Notes: a model not told the origin generated them from the letters alone. DNA of 64,000 nucleotides from Nigrospora sphaerica (GCA_018287875.1 JAGVVL010000015.1:248001-312000), one strand, 5' to 3'; shown: positions 12,166-22,778, numbered from the stretch's first letter. Program-made: numbers and translations.

Positions 12166-12869
12166 ATGTCGGCTTCCAGAACCCTCGCGATGCGCGTCGC
12201 GCGCGTATCTCTGCGTACGGCGCCTCGCCAGCCTGTGGGCCCTTCGGCGCGCCGGAGCTACGCCAGCCAGCACTCGGCTGCCAAATCAAGTGATATGCCT
12301 TGGTGAGTCCGTCGAGCAGGCCGGGACCCTCTTCCCTCTCCCGGTCTGCGGTTTATCACCCCCTCCCTGTCCCTCAGCACTCTGACCGTGCGGCCCACAG
12401 GATGTTGGCGTCGGTCGGTGTCACGGTGACAGGTCTCGCCTACCTTCTCTCGGGCGAGAAGAAGGTCGAGCACCACGACGGCCATGGCATCGTGAAGAAG
12501 GAGGACAGCGCCCCGCCCACGAACCAGGAGCCCGTATCGGGCAACCCCAAGGCGGCCCACAAATCGTCACAGTCCGGCAAAGAGATACCTCCTCCCACGT
12601 CGGACAGCCGGTCGCTGTCCGAGGCGTGGGACGAGAAGAAGGAGGGCCACGAGCAGTACAAGGAAGCGGTACGTTGTAAACCGATGTTTCGAACAGGCGT
12701 CTCACGACCCGAATGCTGACTTTGAATTCCGTTGCAGATGGAGAGGCGCGACACCAGGATGGCCACGAGCTCATCCGACGTGCCGAGCAAGAGAGCATCG
12801 GGCGAGCACCCCAGCGAGGACCCCAAAAAGGGCGAGGGCGAAGGTGTCCGAAAGGGTGGTCCCAACTAA
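12166..12869 (+). CDS. Small mitochondrial membrane protein, function unknown
   Basis: Three exons (12166-12302, 12401-12668, 12738-12869) give 178 residues. The first 45 residues are rich in Arg, Ser and Ala with no acidic residue until the end, a classic mitochondrial presequence, with a likely cleavage near an RRSYAS motif. A single hydrophobic segment follows at residues 47-62 (MLASVGVTVTGLAYLL). The rest is hydrophilic, Lys/Glu/Ser-rich and probably disordered, ending in Gly/Lys repeats. Introns have GTGAGT/CTGAC/CAG and GTACGT/CTGAC/CAG signals. The layout suggests a protein anchored in the inner membrane with a soluble C-terminal tail. I do not recognise the family. Confidence 0.78.
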
Positions 12870-13286
12870 GGGGAAGCGAGGCAGCCTGTATGATATCGGA
12901 GGACCTTCGGCCGTGGGGCTTGGCGGAGGCGCCTCGTCCCATTGTCTTTCGAGCATAACCTATGTCATGGAGCTACATCCAACTCAACCTCCAATCATCC
13001 ATTTCGACACTTTTAATACCGTCTTCCGTTCGCCTGCTGCACCGGATGATGTTTCGAGGTTGACTGTTTATTTGGCACCTAACTGTTGGATGATTACGAA
13101 GCGGCATTGTGCAGGACACTGGTACCCAGTTGACACGCCTCGGCAAGTAGGTATCATATGTTGCCATCGCGGACGATGGCGCCGAAGCTTTAGTAGGAGC
13201 GGGCACAGCCGCAATTTCCACCAATAGACGAGCCCCGGGTACCTCTTTTCATCCTTCACCCACACCACCCTCACCACCAACCCGTC
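12870..13286. other. Short intergenic spacer, nothing seen
   Basis: The spacer lies between two same-strand genes and carries the 3' end of the first and the promoter of the GNAT gene. No conserved element is visible. Confidence 0.5.
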
Positions 13287-13928
13287 ATGGACCGCGACGC
13301 CGCTCCGAACCCAGCCAGCGCGGCCGAGCCCGTGGTGCTCCGGCCCCGCACGGCCGACGACATGCCCGGCCTCCTCGCCCTCTTCGAGGCGACGCAGGCC
13401 GCCAGCGGGTACCCGGTCGACCCGCTCCCGGGCCACGCCTCGGGCGCCGCCATGGCACACTTTGTGGGCGGCGAGCCGGCGCTCGAGGCGGCGGCCATGG
13501 TAGCTTGCCGCGGCGACGCTCCCTCCTCATCCTCCTCGGCTTTTCCCATTGGCGACCCCGACGACAACGACGACAAGGGGCCCCGGATCCTCGGGCACGC
13601 GAGCTTGCGGCGCGTGCCGGCCGAGGCGGGCGAGGCGCGCGCGTGGCGCCAGGCGCACGGCGAGGAGGCGGAGCTCTGGGGCCTCGCGCGGCTCGCCGTG
13701 CACCCGGCGGCGCAGGGCCGGGGGCTGGGCGGGCGGCTGCTGGCGTGGGCCGAGGGGAGCGTGCGCGCGCGCGGCGGCCGCGGCCGCCTCGTGCTCGGCG
13801 TCCTCGAAAAGGACGTCGGCGCCATGGCCGTCTACGAGCGCCGGGGCTGGCGCCGCTACGGCCAGGACGCCATGGTGGGACGCGACGGTCGCCGGTGGGT
13901 CGAGCACTTTTACGAGTTCGGGGGGTGA
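13287..13928 (+). CDS. GNAT-family N-acetyltransferase
   Basis: A single exon of 213 residues. The fold begins at residue 16 with VVLRPRTADDMPGLLALFE, the beta1-alpha1 opening of the GNAT superfamily. The acetyl-CoA pyrophosphate-binding motif A is present at about residues 132-150 (LARLAVHPAAQGRGLGGRLL, with Q-G-R-G-L-G matching the Q/RxxGxG/A rule). A late AVYERRGW stretch is the usual motif B ending. It transfers acetyl from acetyl-CoA to an amine; substrate unknown. An Asp/Ser-rich linker around residues 78-95 separates the N-terminal strands from the core. The gene is convergent with the UNC93-like gene, with 191 bp between stops. Confidence 0.85.
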   Translation: MDRDAAPNPASAAEPVVLRPRTADDMPGLLALFEATQAASGYPVDPLPGHASGAAMAHFVGGEPALEAAAMVACRGDAPSSSSSAFPIGDPDDNDDKGPRILGHASLRRVPAEAGEARAWRQAHGEEAELWGLARLAVHPAAQGRGLGGRLLAWAEGSVRARGGRGRLVLGVLEKDVGAMAVYERRGWRRYGQDAMVGRDGRRWVEHFYEFGG

Positions 13929-14119
13929 AAGGGGGACGCCGCTGCCGAGCGAGGAGGTGGGAGGTGACGAAGTCGGATCGAGCGAGGGCGCATGGGTACG
14001 AGAAGACGCGGGGGCGGCGTGTTCCGGAATTTCGGGCCTTTGCTTCCGGCCGATTCATTGCAGAAATACTTCCCTCGTGGATGGCGCGACTGCGCGAATA
14101 TTGTACAGGAACAAGCGGA

Positions 14120-15759
14120 CTAAACCTTCTCCTCCTTGAGCTCCTGCAGCTTTTCCTGCTGTTGCTCCTGCCCCTCCAAGATGACGTCGGCCGGGATGCG
14201 GTCCGGCGTCGTGTTGACCAGCTTCAGCATCGGCAGCAGCGAGGCACCCATGAGAGCGAAGGAAACAATGCTAGCGAGACTGGGGTCAGCAACGGTGTCG
14301 GGCGCGGCGCGGTGCGGGGCGGTCGCGAAGGCCGGGGGAAAACATACAATCCTATGAGGGGGCTGGTCGAGATCTGCGTGTTCATGGCGTACGAGATGGC
14401 CTGGCCCACGGCCTCGAGACAACGAAAGGCGGCGCCGTTTCGCACGTTGGCTAGAAAAAGAGGTCGGTATCAGCAGGTGGTCGCCCCTGCGGAAAGGGGG
14501 AAAGATGGGGAACACGTACCCTGGGCATCCGTCGCAAAGGACGACAGCAGCCAGTACATGTAGGACTGCGACAGCGGGCCCGTGGTCTGGACGAAGAAGT
14601 AGGGGAGGAAGGCGCGGGCGTAGAGGGGCTCGTCCCAGTCGATGGCGCCGGGGTTGTGCTCGTTGAAGCGCACCTGCATGACGATGGACCAGATGTAGAC
14701 GGCCGCGTTGAGGACGACGACGGTAAAGAGGCCGAGCTGGGCGCGGCGGCGCTGGCTGACGCCGCGCAGGTCGAGGATGAAGCCGAGGCCGAAGCAGCCG
14801 ACGATGCAGAAGAAGGGCGAGATGAGGGAGGAGAGGGCGCGGGCGCGGGTGGAGAAGTAGAGGGCCAGGTAGGTGGACCAGGTGCCGCTGTAGAAAAAGG
14901 ACCAGAGGGCCCAGCCGGCCGACAGCAGGATGAGGGCCGAGGTCATGGTGGTGCGGATGAGGCGGAACTCGTCGCGCGTGCGCAGGCGGGGCGAGACGAG
15001 GATGCGGGTGCCGTCGGAGCGCACGACGCGCTCGAGCGGGGCCAGCAGAAAGGCGAAGGGCAGGGCGAGGCACTGGATGATGATGAAGGCGACGTAGGTG
15101 TCCGGGGTGACGCCGGCGCCGGCGCCGGGCCCGTGGTTCTTGGCCAGGTTGATGGCGCCGCCGACGAGCTGGCCGAGGTTGCGCGAGACGATCCAGAGGG
15201 CCAGGTAGCGGCCGCGCGCGCCCGTCGGCGCCAACGACATGATGGCGCCCGACTCGGCCACGTACCAGCAGCCGGTGCCGAGGCCCGTGATGACGCCGCC
15301 GACGATGAGGTACCACTGGTTGCCGAAGGCGCTGTTGCAGTAGTACGACGAGCCGCGGATCGGGAACGACAGCGCCCCGAGCACGAGCGCCCACTTGACG
15401 CCGATCTTGTTGACGAGCGGCCCGCCCACGAGGCACACGAGCGCGAGCATGGCGTAGTTGATGGCCGTCGCGATGTTGGACGTCTGCGGCGTCGCGAGCC
15501 CGCCGCCGCCGAGCCCCGCGATGGCGTCCGACATGGCCGGCCCGCAGAAGGCCTGCACGCTGAGCAGCAGCATCTGCGTGAGGCTGTGCTTGTAGACGCG
15601 CTTCCACCACGGCACCGTCCGCTGGTATTCGGCCATGTCGAGGGGTTGGACCACGGCCGGCTCGGCCACGGGGTTCGCCGGGACCGTGCCCGCGCCGCCG
15701 AGGGCGTCGTCGTTGCCACCGGCGTGGGTGTTGGGCGGAGCGGCGTCGAGCTGGGACAT
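14120..15759 (-). CDS. UNC93-like MFS-fold membrane transporter
   Basis: Three exons (15759-14520, 14450-14348, 14270-14120) encode 497 residues. After a hydrophilic N-terminus, about 11-12 hydrophobic segments run from residue 57. Early motifs (SVQAFCGPAMSDAIAGLGGGG, then ATAINYAMLALVCLVGGPLVNKIG) and the G-rich segment GVITGLGTGCWYVAESGAIM are hallmarks of the UNC-93 branch of the MFS. Introns have GTACGT/TAG and GTATGT/TAG signals; splicing restores the last helix (IVSFALMGASLLPMLKL) and a charged Glu/Gln/Lys tail. Substrate is unknown; relatives have been linked to ion-channel regulation in animals and to metabolite clusters in fungi. It probably sits in the plasma or vacuolar membrane. 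Confidence 0.85.
14271..14347 (-). other. Intron 2 of the UNC93-like gene
   Basis: A 77-nt intron with GTATGT donor and CTAG acceptor. Splicing joins an Ile-Gly end to a Phe-Ile-Val continuation and rescues the C-terminal helix. Confidence 0.75.
14451..14519 (-). other. Intron 1 of the UNC93-like gene
   Basis: A 69-nt intron with GTACGT donor, GCTGAT branch-like site and CTAG acceptor. It interrupts the frame just after a TDAQ motif. Confidence 0.75.
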
Positions 15760-15892
15760 GGTGAAGGGGGAGGACGAGGAGCAGACGAGGGCGCTTTCTG
15801 GCCGAGCGAGGAAACCCGAAGATGGCAGGCAACTATCGTAGCGGCACCACGACCTTCCCACACTCGCAGCAGTACCTCCTTACCGTGGCGTC

Positions 15893-15898
15893 TTTATA
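15893..15898 (-). promoter_or_regulatory. TATA box of the UNC93-like gene
   Basis: The minus strand reads TATAAA about 134 bp upstream of the start codon at 15759. Confidence 0.4.
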
Positions 15899-17171
15899 CC
15901 CGCGGGCTCGCGCTTTACTTCCCCGGCCCCGGAGAGATAAGCACCCGGCCATCGTGCTTGCGCGCCCAAGTGACGGCGAGGCCTCTGATGCCGACCGTCC
16001 TCGCGTCTTCCTAGTGCCACCACAGATCTTGTTTCCCCCCGGCACTGGTGACAGCCAAACTTATCGGCGGGTGGGGTTTCGGCCTGCTTCTCCGAAGCTG
16101 GGGTAAATGGGCAGTGCGGGGAGCCGAGATTGGCTTCCTTCTCCCCCAGACAAAACGACGGGCGCGTGACCGGGCCAGGGAGATAGGCCGTTCGCCGGCG
16201 CCCCAGCCGTATCATCCGCTTGGCCGATTCGGGCAATGATAGCAGTTGCTCGCGGGGAGGAGAGGCGGGACACGACGGCACAGCAGGGCGGGCCCGGGTG
16301 AGGCGGCGAGACGGTGAGATGGGCCAGGGCTTTGCTCTTTCGGGCAACCGTAACAGTTGCCGAGTCCCTGCGCGCCGCGGGGGTCTGCAACGGCGGGTCC
16401 AGCCAGGTCGCCAAGGAACACCCCGGGGCCAAGAGGACGAAAACAGGCGACCGTCGGCCATCCGAAGCTTAACTAAACGTTTGGCCCTGGCGGTTGTCGC
16501 CCTGGGCCATTGGCGGATGGTCGGGCTTCAAAGTGGAACTCTCACTAGACACTTTCACGTCCACACTGACGCCTTGACGATGCCTTCCTGGTTTGGGCCC
16601 CGCGGCGGCTGGCTGTACCCGGGGTACGTCTTTTGGCGACCCGGCTATGTAGCTGATACCGGGTGGCCTGGGCTTGGACGATGCACTTGGCTTGCTTGGG
16701 TCAAGCTCTTTCCAGGACCGGAGCGCTCCATATGGCCAAGCCGGTATCTTTAACAGCTCCTGTTGTCGGACGAGGGACACGGGGGGGTGGTGCTGCGGTA
16801 CCGGCATCAGGGCCGTGGAAAGCAGCTCCGTGATGGCGTCGATGAGGATCCGCTAAGGAACCATTCTCGTCACGACCCCCGCCGCACGCAAGCGACGTTC
16901 CACCGCTTCCCCCCCACCCAACGACACGAGTTGCACAAGAGAAGCAGCGCGAGATAGCCCGTTAGTCACCGAGGGATACAAACAATCTCGCGGGGCCGCC
17001 GCAATAGCAGACGCTGTCTCTTTATCCCCCCGGATCCCGGACACGCCGTGTTCCACTGGGCGAACTGGGCTGGCAAGTACCTGCCTACTAGGTAAAGTAG
17101 CCGACACTGCCTTCGCATGAGGCGGCGCATCGTGCCATCTCTTCCCTCTCCGCCTCAACTCCCCCCCGACC
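15899..17171. other. Intergenic divergent-promoter region
   Basis: The region lies between the UNC93-like gene (-) and the amadoriase gene (+). Two similar GGCAAnnGTAACAGTTGC-like stretches near 16230-16360 suggest shared regulatory sites, but this is weak. No gene is seen. Confidence 0.35.
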
Positions 17172-17228
17172 ATGGGGTTTCCCTACGAACTCGTTACCTT
17201 TTGCGCCATCGCCTGTGTGCTTTTGTGG

Positions 17229-17236
17229 TTTAAATA
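17229..17236 (+). promoter_or_regulatory. Candidate TATA element of the amadoriase gene
   Basis: TTTAAATA stands about 116 bp upstream of the ATG at 17352. If it is the real TATA box, the upstream ATG at 17172 is not used. Confidence 0.35.
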
Positions 17237-17351
17237 CGCGGCCGGCTCCAGGACGTCGACAGCCGAGACGGCGACGGAGACACGACACCACCGATTGACC
17301 CAAGTCGCCTGGAACAGCCACAAGAACGGCCCGACGGGCAAAGATCCAACC

Positions 17352-18695
17352 ATGGCGGCCCCCACACCCCCCACGTCCCGGCAAAGCACCAAGGTCATCG
17401 TCGTCGGCGGCGGCGGCACCATGGGCTCGTCGACGGCGCTGCACCTCGTGCGGTCGGGCTACACGCCGTCCAACATCACGGTGCTCGACACGTACGCCAT
17501 CCCGTCGGCGCAGTCGGCGGGCAACGACCTCAACAAGATCATGGGCGTCCGCCTGCGCAACAAGGTCGACCTCCAGCTGAGCCTCGAGGCGCGCGACATG
17601 TGGCGCCACGACCCGCTGTTCGCCCCCTTCTTCCACAACACGGGCCGGCTCGACTGCGAGGGCTCGGCCGCCGGCATCGCGGGGCTGCGCGCCCAGTACC
17701 AGACGCTGCTGGACGCCGGCGCCGGCCTCGAGGCCACGCACGAGTGGCTCGACAGCGAGGACGCCATCCTCGCCAAGATGCCGCTGCTGCCGCGCGACCG
17801 GATCCGCGGCTGGAAGGCCATCTACAGCCACGACGGCGGCTGGCTGGCCGCCGCCAAGGCCATCGACGCCGTCGGCGGCGAGCTGCGGGCCCGGGGCGTC
17901 CGCTTCGGCGTCGGCGCCGCCGGCTCCTTCAAGCGGCCGCTGCTCGCCGCCGACGGCGCCACGTGCGTCGGCGTCGAGACGGTTGACGGCACGCGGTACC
18001 ACGGCGACAAGGTGGTGCTGGCGGCCGGCGCCTGGACGCCGGCGCTCGTCGACCTCGAGGGCCAGTGCTGCTCCAAGGCGTGGGTGTACGCGCACCTGCA
18101 GCTCACGCCGGCCGAGGCGGCCGAGTACCGGGGCCGGCCCGTCGTCTACCACGGCGACCTCGGCTTCTTCTTCGAGCCCAACGAGCACGGCGTCGTCAAG
18201 GTGTGCGACGAGTTCCCCGGCTTCACGCGGTACAAGCGGCACCAGCCGTACGGCGCGCCGGCGCCCACCGACGTCTCGGTGCCGCGGTCGCACGCGCGCC
18301 ACCCGACCGACACGATCCCCGACGCGTCCGAGGCGAGCATCGGGCGCGCCGTCGACGCCTTCCTGCCGCGCTTCGCCGACCGGCCGCGCTTCAACCGGGC
18401 GCTGTGCTGGTGCACCGACACGGCCGACGCGGCGCTGCTTGTGTGCGAGCACCCGCGCTGGCGCAACCTCGTGCTCGCCACGGGCGACAGCGGCCACAGC
18501 TTCAAGCTGCTGCCCAGCATCGGCCGCCACGTCGTCGAGCTGCTCGAGGGACGCCTCGCCCCCGACCTCGCCCACGCCTGGCGCTGGCGCCCCGGCTGCG
18601 GCGATCCCCGCCAGTCGCGCCGCGCCGCCCCCGCCCGGGACCTCGCCGACATGCCGGGCTGGAACCACGATGGCGAGGGGGCCCCGAAGCTGTAG
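17352..18695 (+). CDS. Fructosyl amino-acid oxidase (amadoriase)
   Basis: A single exon of 447 residues, the usual family size. It starts with an FAD-binding Rossmann motif (VIVVGGGGTMGSSTALHL, around residues 15-32) and carries the amadoriase hallmark SAGNDLNKIMG followed by an FHNTGRLDCEG stretch. A late CWCTDTAD motif lies at about residues 352-359, in the region that carries the covalent FAD cysteine in this family, followed by GDSGHSFKLLPSIG. The reaction oxidises Amadori products (fructosyl amino acids) to glucosone, free amino acid and peroxide. The last three residues PKL resemble a weak PTS1, consistent with peroxisomal location. An in-frame ATG at 17172 would add 60 residues including a hydrophobic helix; I prefer 17352 because it matches family length. 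L-pipecolate or sarcosine oxidase are less likely alternatives. Confidence 0.85.
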   Translation: MAAPTPPTSRQSTKVIVVGGGGTMGSSTALHLVRSGYTPSNITVLDTYAIPSAQSAGNDLNKIMGVRLRNKVDLQLSLEARDMWRHDPLFAPFFHNTGRLDCEGSAAGIAGLRAQYQTLLDAGAGLEATHEWLDSEDAILAKMPLLPRDRIRGWKAIYSHDGGWLAAAKAIDAVGGELRARGVRFGVGAAGSFKRPLLAADGATCVGVETVDGTRYHGDKVVLAAGAWTPALVDLEGQCCSKAWVYAHLQLTPAEAAEYRGRPVVYHGDLGFFFEPNEHGVVKVCDEFPGFTRYKRHQPYGAPAPTDVSVPRSHARHPTDTIPDASEASIGRAVDAFLPRFADRPRFNRALCWCTDTADAALLVCEHPRWRNLVLATGDSGHSFKLLPSIGRHVVELLEGRLAPDLAHAWRWRPGCGDPRQSRRAAPARDLADMPGWNHDGEGAPKL

Positions 18696-18724
18696 GCAGT
18701 GGCCCGAGGCTGTAGGCAGTGGCC
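18685..18724 (+). repeat. Tandem duplication of 20 bp spanning the amadoriase stop codon
   Basis: Two adjacent 20-bp units (18685-18704 and 18705-18724) differ at one base. The first contains the final codons and TAG of the amadoriase gene; the second copy lies just 3' of it. Confidence 0.8.
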
Positions 18725-19323
18725 CTATGCATGCAAGCATGGCCATGGCACCCTGTGTAACCATGTAGTGCCGCTTTGGGTAACAAGAGTAGGAACAGGT
18801 CAACCGGCCACCTGGCCGCCAGAGTCAATACCATCCTCGTCTTCGTCTTCACCACCCCAATGCAATTCCCCCGACCGTATTGAATTTGATGCCTGATCCT
18901 CGCAACCAAGCGCCCCGCTTACCTGACCGAAGCAGGCGGTGTTTATTAGGCCTATCCAATGGTACCTTTCCTGCACTTCTTTACCGAGTTTGTTTAGTTC
19001 GTTAGCGGGGCCAGGGTTCGAGGCCCCCGAGAGCCAAGACCCGAGAGCCGTGGAGAAGAAAGACGAAGACGCGACTACCCATACACATGGTGTCATGGGA
19101 AACCTAAAAAGCAATTGCCATGATCTAATAACTTCCGCAATCGGACGCCGACCCTGGAACCGGGCCCAACCGGCCAAATTGTACGCCACAGCGCTAGGAT
19201 CGCCAGACAAACCCGACCCCTCATACGCGGCCGGGGACGTTGCAAACTGCGCCGGGGTCTCGCCGTCCCGGACAAAGCAGCAACGAGACGCCCAAGGAGA
19301 CCGAGAGAAACAGACACGAGAGA
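18725..19323. other. Intergenic spacer between amadoriase and methyltransferase genes
   Basis: About 600 bp containing the 3' end of one gene and the promoter of the next. No open frame or RNA is recognised. Confidence 0.45.
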
Positions 19324-20452
19324 ATGACGGGCACGATCCAGATCCTCGACGGCGGGCTCGGCACGGCGCTCGAGGACAACTATGGCGTCAAGTTCACCGA
19401 CGCGACGCCGCTCTGGTCCTCGCACCTCATGACGTCGGCGCCCGAGACGCTGCGGGCCTGCCAGCGGGACTTTGCCGAGGCCGGGGCCGACGTGCTGCTG
19501 ACGGCGACGTACCAGGTCTCGGTCGAGGGCTTCGCGCGCACGGCGACGGCCGAGTTCCCGACGGGTGTGCCGCGCGAGGCCATCGGGCGGTACCTGCGGG
19601 CGGCCGTGGACGCGGCGGCGGCGGCGGCGGCGGCGGCCAACGGGCGTGCCGGCGCCCGCGTGGCCCTGAGCCTCGGGCCCTACGGCGCCTGCATGGTGCC
19701 GGGCCAGGAGTACAGCGGGCGGTACGACGCGGCGCACGCGGGCGAGGAGGCGCTGTACCGGTGGCACCTCGACCGGCTGCGCATTTTCGCCGCCGAGCCG
19801 GGCCTGCTCGATGGCGTCGCCTACGTCGCCTTCGAGACGCTGCCGCGCCTCGACGAGGTCCGCGCCGTGCGCCGCGCCGCCCGCGACGCCGCCCTCGCCG
19901 TGCCCTTCTGGATCGCCTGCGTCTACCCGGGCGACGCGCCCGCCCTGCCCGACGGCAGCGCCGTCGACGCCGTCGTCGACGCCATGCTGGGCCCGACCGC
20001 CGCGGGCGCCGCCGCCACGCCCTGGGGCGTCGGCATCAACTGCACCAAGCTGCCCAAGCTCGCCGGCCTCGTCCGCGCCCACGAGGCCGCCTGGGCCCGC
20101 CTCGCCGCGAGCCCCGGCGCCCCCGCCAACACCCCGGCCCTCGTCCTGTACCCCGACGGCACCCAGGGCGAGGTCTACAACACCACCACCAAGACGTGGG
20201 AGAAGCCGGCGGGCGAGGACGCGGGCCCTCGGGGCCCCCAGGTACGCCTCACGCGCGCGCCCCTTTGAATGTCCCACGTGGGAGGGGGAAAAGGCTAACC
20301 GTGGGGTCTAGGAATCGTGGGCCGTCCAACTGGCCGGCATAGTCAAGGAAAGCCAGGCACGAGGCGTCTTCTCGTCCTTCCTCGTCGGCGGGTGCTGCAA
20401 GGCCGCCGCCGCCGACATCAAGAGCCTGCGGGAGGAGTTGCTTCCGCAGTGA
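19324..20452 (+). CDS. Homocysteine S-methyltransferase-like protein
   Basis: Exons 19324-20241 and 20312-20452 join across a 70-nt intron (GTACGC, GCTAACC, TAG) to give 352 residues. It opens with IQILDGGLGTALEDN, the DGGxGT start of the homocysteine-binding domain (PF02574). The three zinc-binding cysteines of the family are in place: Cys240 in INCTK and the pair Cys334-Cys335 in a VGGCC motif supplied by exon 2. Enzymes of this family move a methyl group from S-methylmethionine or S-adenosylmethionine to homocysteine, making methionine. No signal peptide is present, so it is cytosolic. An Ala run around residues 98-107 is an expansion in a loop. The gene follows the amadoriase gene on the same strand. 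Confidence 0.88.
20242..20311 (+). other. Intron of the homocysteine methyltransferase-like gene
   Basis: A 70-nt phase-0 intron with GTACGC donor, GGCTAACC branch region and TAG acceptor. Splicing is needed to acquire the second and third zinc cysteines. Confidence 0.8.
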
Positions 20453-21009
20453 GCCCGCCGGGTCTGCCGTAGGCACAGCCGCCGTGGCAACCCCCAGCCC
20501 GCGCAAGGCCCTAGGGACCTAGCCCAGTTAAAGGGAAAAAGAAAAAGCCGGACAAGGACGGCTTACGGACCGATACCTGGTACATGGCGTCGAAGGCGAC
20601 GACCCGTGTGGTTCGTCGCGGAGTCGCCCCCGTCGTAGACCCACTCCTTATTGAAGATTTCTTTACTAGCCCCCGAAAATCGGCCTGGTGTGATCGGGCA
20701 AAGATCTATCATCATTGCCCCTGCGATCGTAACGCCAGGGGTAGTAAATAAAATCGGGAAGAAGTAAAAATCCAGGGGCAGAAAAACAATGGCACTGCCC
20801 TTTGTGTTTCTCTCCCGTCGCTTTTCCCGGAGTTTGCGCTAGCGGCTACTGAGCGCGTGTGTGGCTTGTGTTTTCTGTGTGTGAGGTTGCTTAGCGGCAT
20901 CCGAAAGGAGCGGAACGAATCCCCGGATACCCCTGGGCACCCCTCGAAGGCTCCCCTTGCGAGACCCGGCAGCTCGGTGGACGTCCTCGCCATCGAGGCC
21001 AACGCGAGG
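20453..21009. other. Intergenic spacer and permease 5' region
   Basis: About 550 bp with the promoter of the permease gene. The permease frame stays open upstream to an ATG at 20857, so part of this stretch could be coding. Confidence 0.4.
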
Positions 21010-22778
21010 ATGCAGGCACCCGCCGATGCGGAGAAGCAGCAGGCGCGCGCGGTCGGCAGCGGCCGGCCCGACGGCCTCGAGGACGGCGGGCCGGGGTCGG
21101 AGAAGGCGGCGGGGGAGTGCCGGGCCCCCGGGGGCGGGCACGGCGGCACGCAGCGGCGGCTCAAGAACTACCAGGTCAACATGATCGGCATCTGCAGCGG
21201 CATCGGCACGGGGCTCTTCATCGGCACGGGGTCGGCGTACGCGTCGGCGGGGCCGGCGGGCCTGCTGCTCGCCTACGCCGTCGTCGGACTCGTGCTGTGG
21301 TGCGTCATGCAGAGCATCGCCGAGCTCGCGACGCTGCTGCCGACGGCCGGCTCCTTCCCGCACTGGGCCACGCGCTTCGTCGACCCCGCCGTCGGCTTCT
21401 CCCTCGCCATCTCGTACGGCTACTGCTACACCATCGCCATCGCCGCCGAGGCCGCCGCCGCCGCCGTGCTCGTCGGCTACTGGACCGACCTGCACCCGGC
21501 CGTCGTCATCTCCGTTGCCCTCGCCCTCATCCTCGCCGCCAACCTCGTCAACGTGCGCTACTTTGGCGAGATCGAGGTCGCCACGGGCGCCATCAAGGTG
21601 CTCTGCTTCCTCGGCCTCGTGCTCGTCTCCCTCGTCATCACGGCCGGCGGCACGCCGGGTGGCGAGGCCATCGGCGCCCGGTACTGGCGCGACCCGGGGC
21701 CCTGGGTCGACTACGCCGGCATCGGCGGCGCGTCGGGCCACTTCCTCGGCTTCCTGTCGGCCTTTGTCAACGCGAGCTTCAGCTTCATCGGCGTCGAGAC
21801 GGTCGTCATCGCGGCGGCCGAGTCCATCGACCCGCACCGCACGATCCCGCGCGCCGCCCGCAATGTCACGTACCGCATCGCCTTCTTTTACCTCCTGGGC
21901 GCCCTGCTCATCGGCCTCATTGTCGACCCGCGCCACCCGGGCCTCGTCTCCGACTCGGGCAACGCCAACAGCTCGCCCTGGGTCATCGCCATCGCCCAGG
22001 CCCGCATTCGCGTCCTGCCCAGCATCGTCAACGCCTGCATCCTGACGTCGGCCTGGTCCGCCGGCAACTCGTACTGCTGGGTCGCCAGCCGCATGATTGT
22101 CGCAATGACCACGGACCGCCAGCTGCCTCAGGTCTTTGGCCGCACCACCAAGGACGGCGTGCCCTGGGTGGCCGTCATTGTCGCCTGGCTGTTCGGCCCG
22201 TTGGCCTACCTCGGTAAGTTGGCACTTTCTTTTTGCTACCCGTTTTTCTTTCCCTTTCTTTCCTTCTTCCCGTTCCTCCATCCGCCCTCGTGGGTATTTC
22301 TTCCCGTCCATCCCTCCGTCCTCGTTGGGCGCTTAGTCCCGTCCTTCTCTTCCTTCTCGTGGGACGTGCTAACGTCTCATCCCCTTCAGGCCTCGGCTCG
22401 GGCGGCGCGGCGCAGGCCTTCACGTGGCTGCTCAACCTCAGCACGGTGGCGGGGCTCATCGCGTGGGCGACGCTCTGCTTCTGCTACCTGCGCTTCCACC
22501 GGGCGCTGGCGGTGCAGGGCGTGGAGCGGTCGACGCTGCCGTGGGCGGCGCCGCTGCAGCCGTACGCGGCCTGGATCGGATTCGTCGGCTCCGTCCTCAT
22601 CACCCTCGTCGCCGGCTTCCCCGTCTTCCTGCCCGGCCGCTGGTCCGCCGCCGACTTCGTCGCCGCCTACGTCGGCATCCCCATTTTTGTCGTCCCCATC
22701 ATCGTTTGGAAGCTCGCCTACCGCACCAAGTTCGTCCGCGCCAAGGACATCGACCTCTGGTCCGGACGGTTGAATTAG
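21010..22778 (+). CDS. Amino-acid permease of the APC superfamily (fungal YAT type)
   Basis: Exons 21010-22213 and 22390-22778 join across a 176-nt intron to give 530 residues. The first transmembrane helix carries the APC signature GICSGIGTGLFIGTGSAYA, and about 12 helices follow. The segment SFSFIGVETVVIAAAES (helix 6 region) and the NVTYRIAFFYLLGALLIGL helix are typical of fungal amino-acid/H+ symporters in the plasma membrane. The N-terminal cytosolic tail is hydrophilic with Gly/Glu. A start at 20857 would add 51 residues; the extension has a hydrophobic Cys-rich head that looks unlike a permease tail, so 21010 is preferred. It is the third co-oriented gene after the amadoriase and methyltransferase genes. 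Confidence 0.85.
22214..22389 (+). other. Intron of the permease gene
   Basis: A 176-nt, strongly pyrimidine-rich intron with GTAAGT donor, GCTAACG branch site and TTCAG acceptor. Splicing restores a Leu-Gly-Leu-Gly-Ser junction. Confidence 0.8.

Noticed and set aside
19005..19030. GGGTTCGAGGCCCC resembling a tRNA T-arm
   Set aside because: No matching acceptor, D or anticodon arms nearby.
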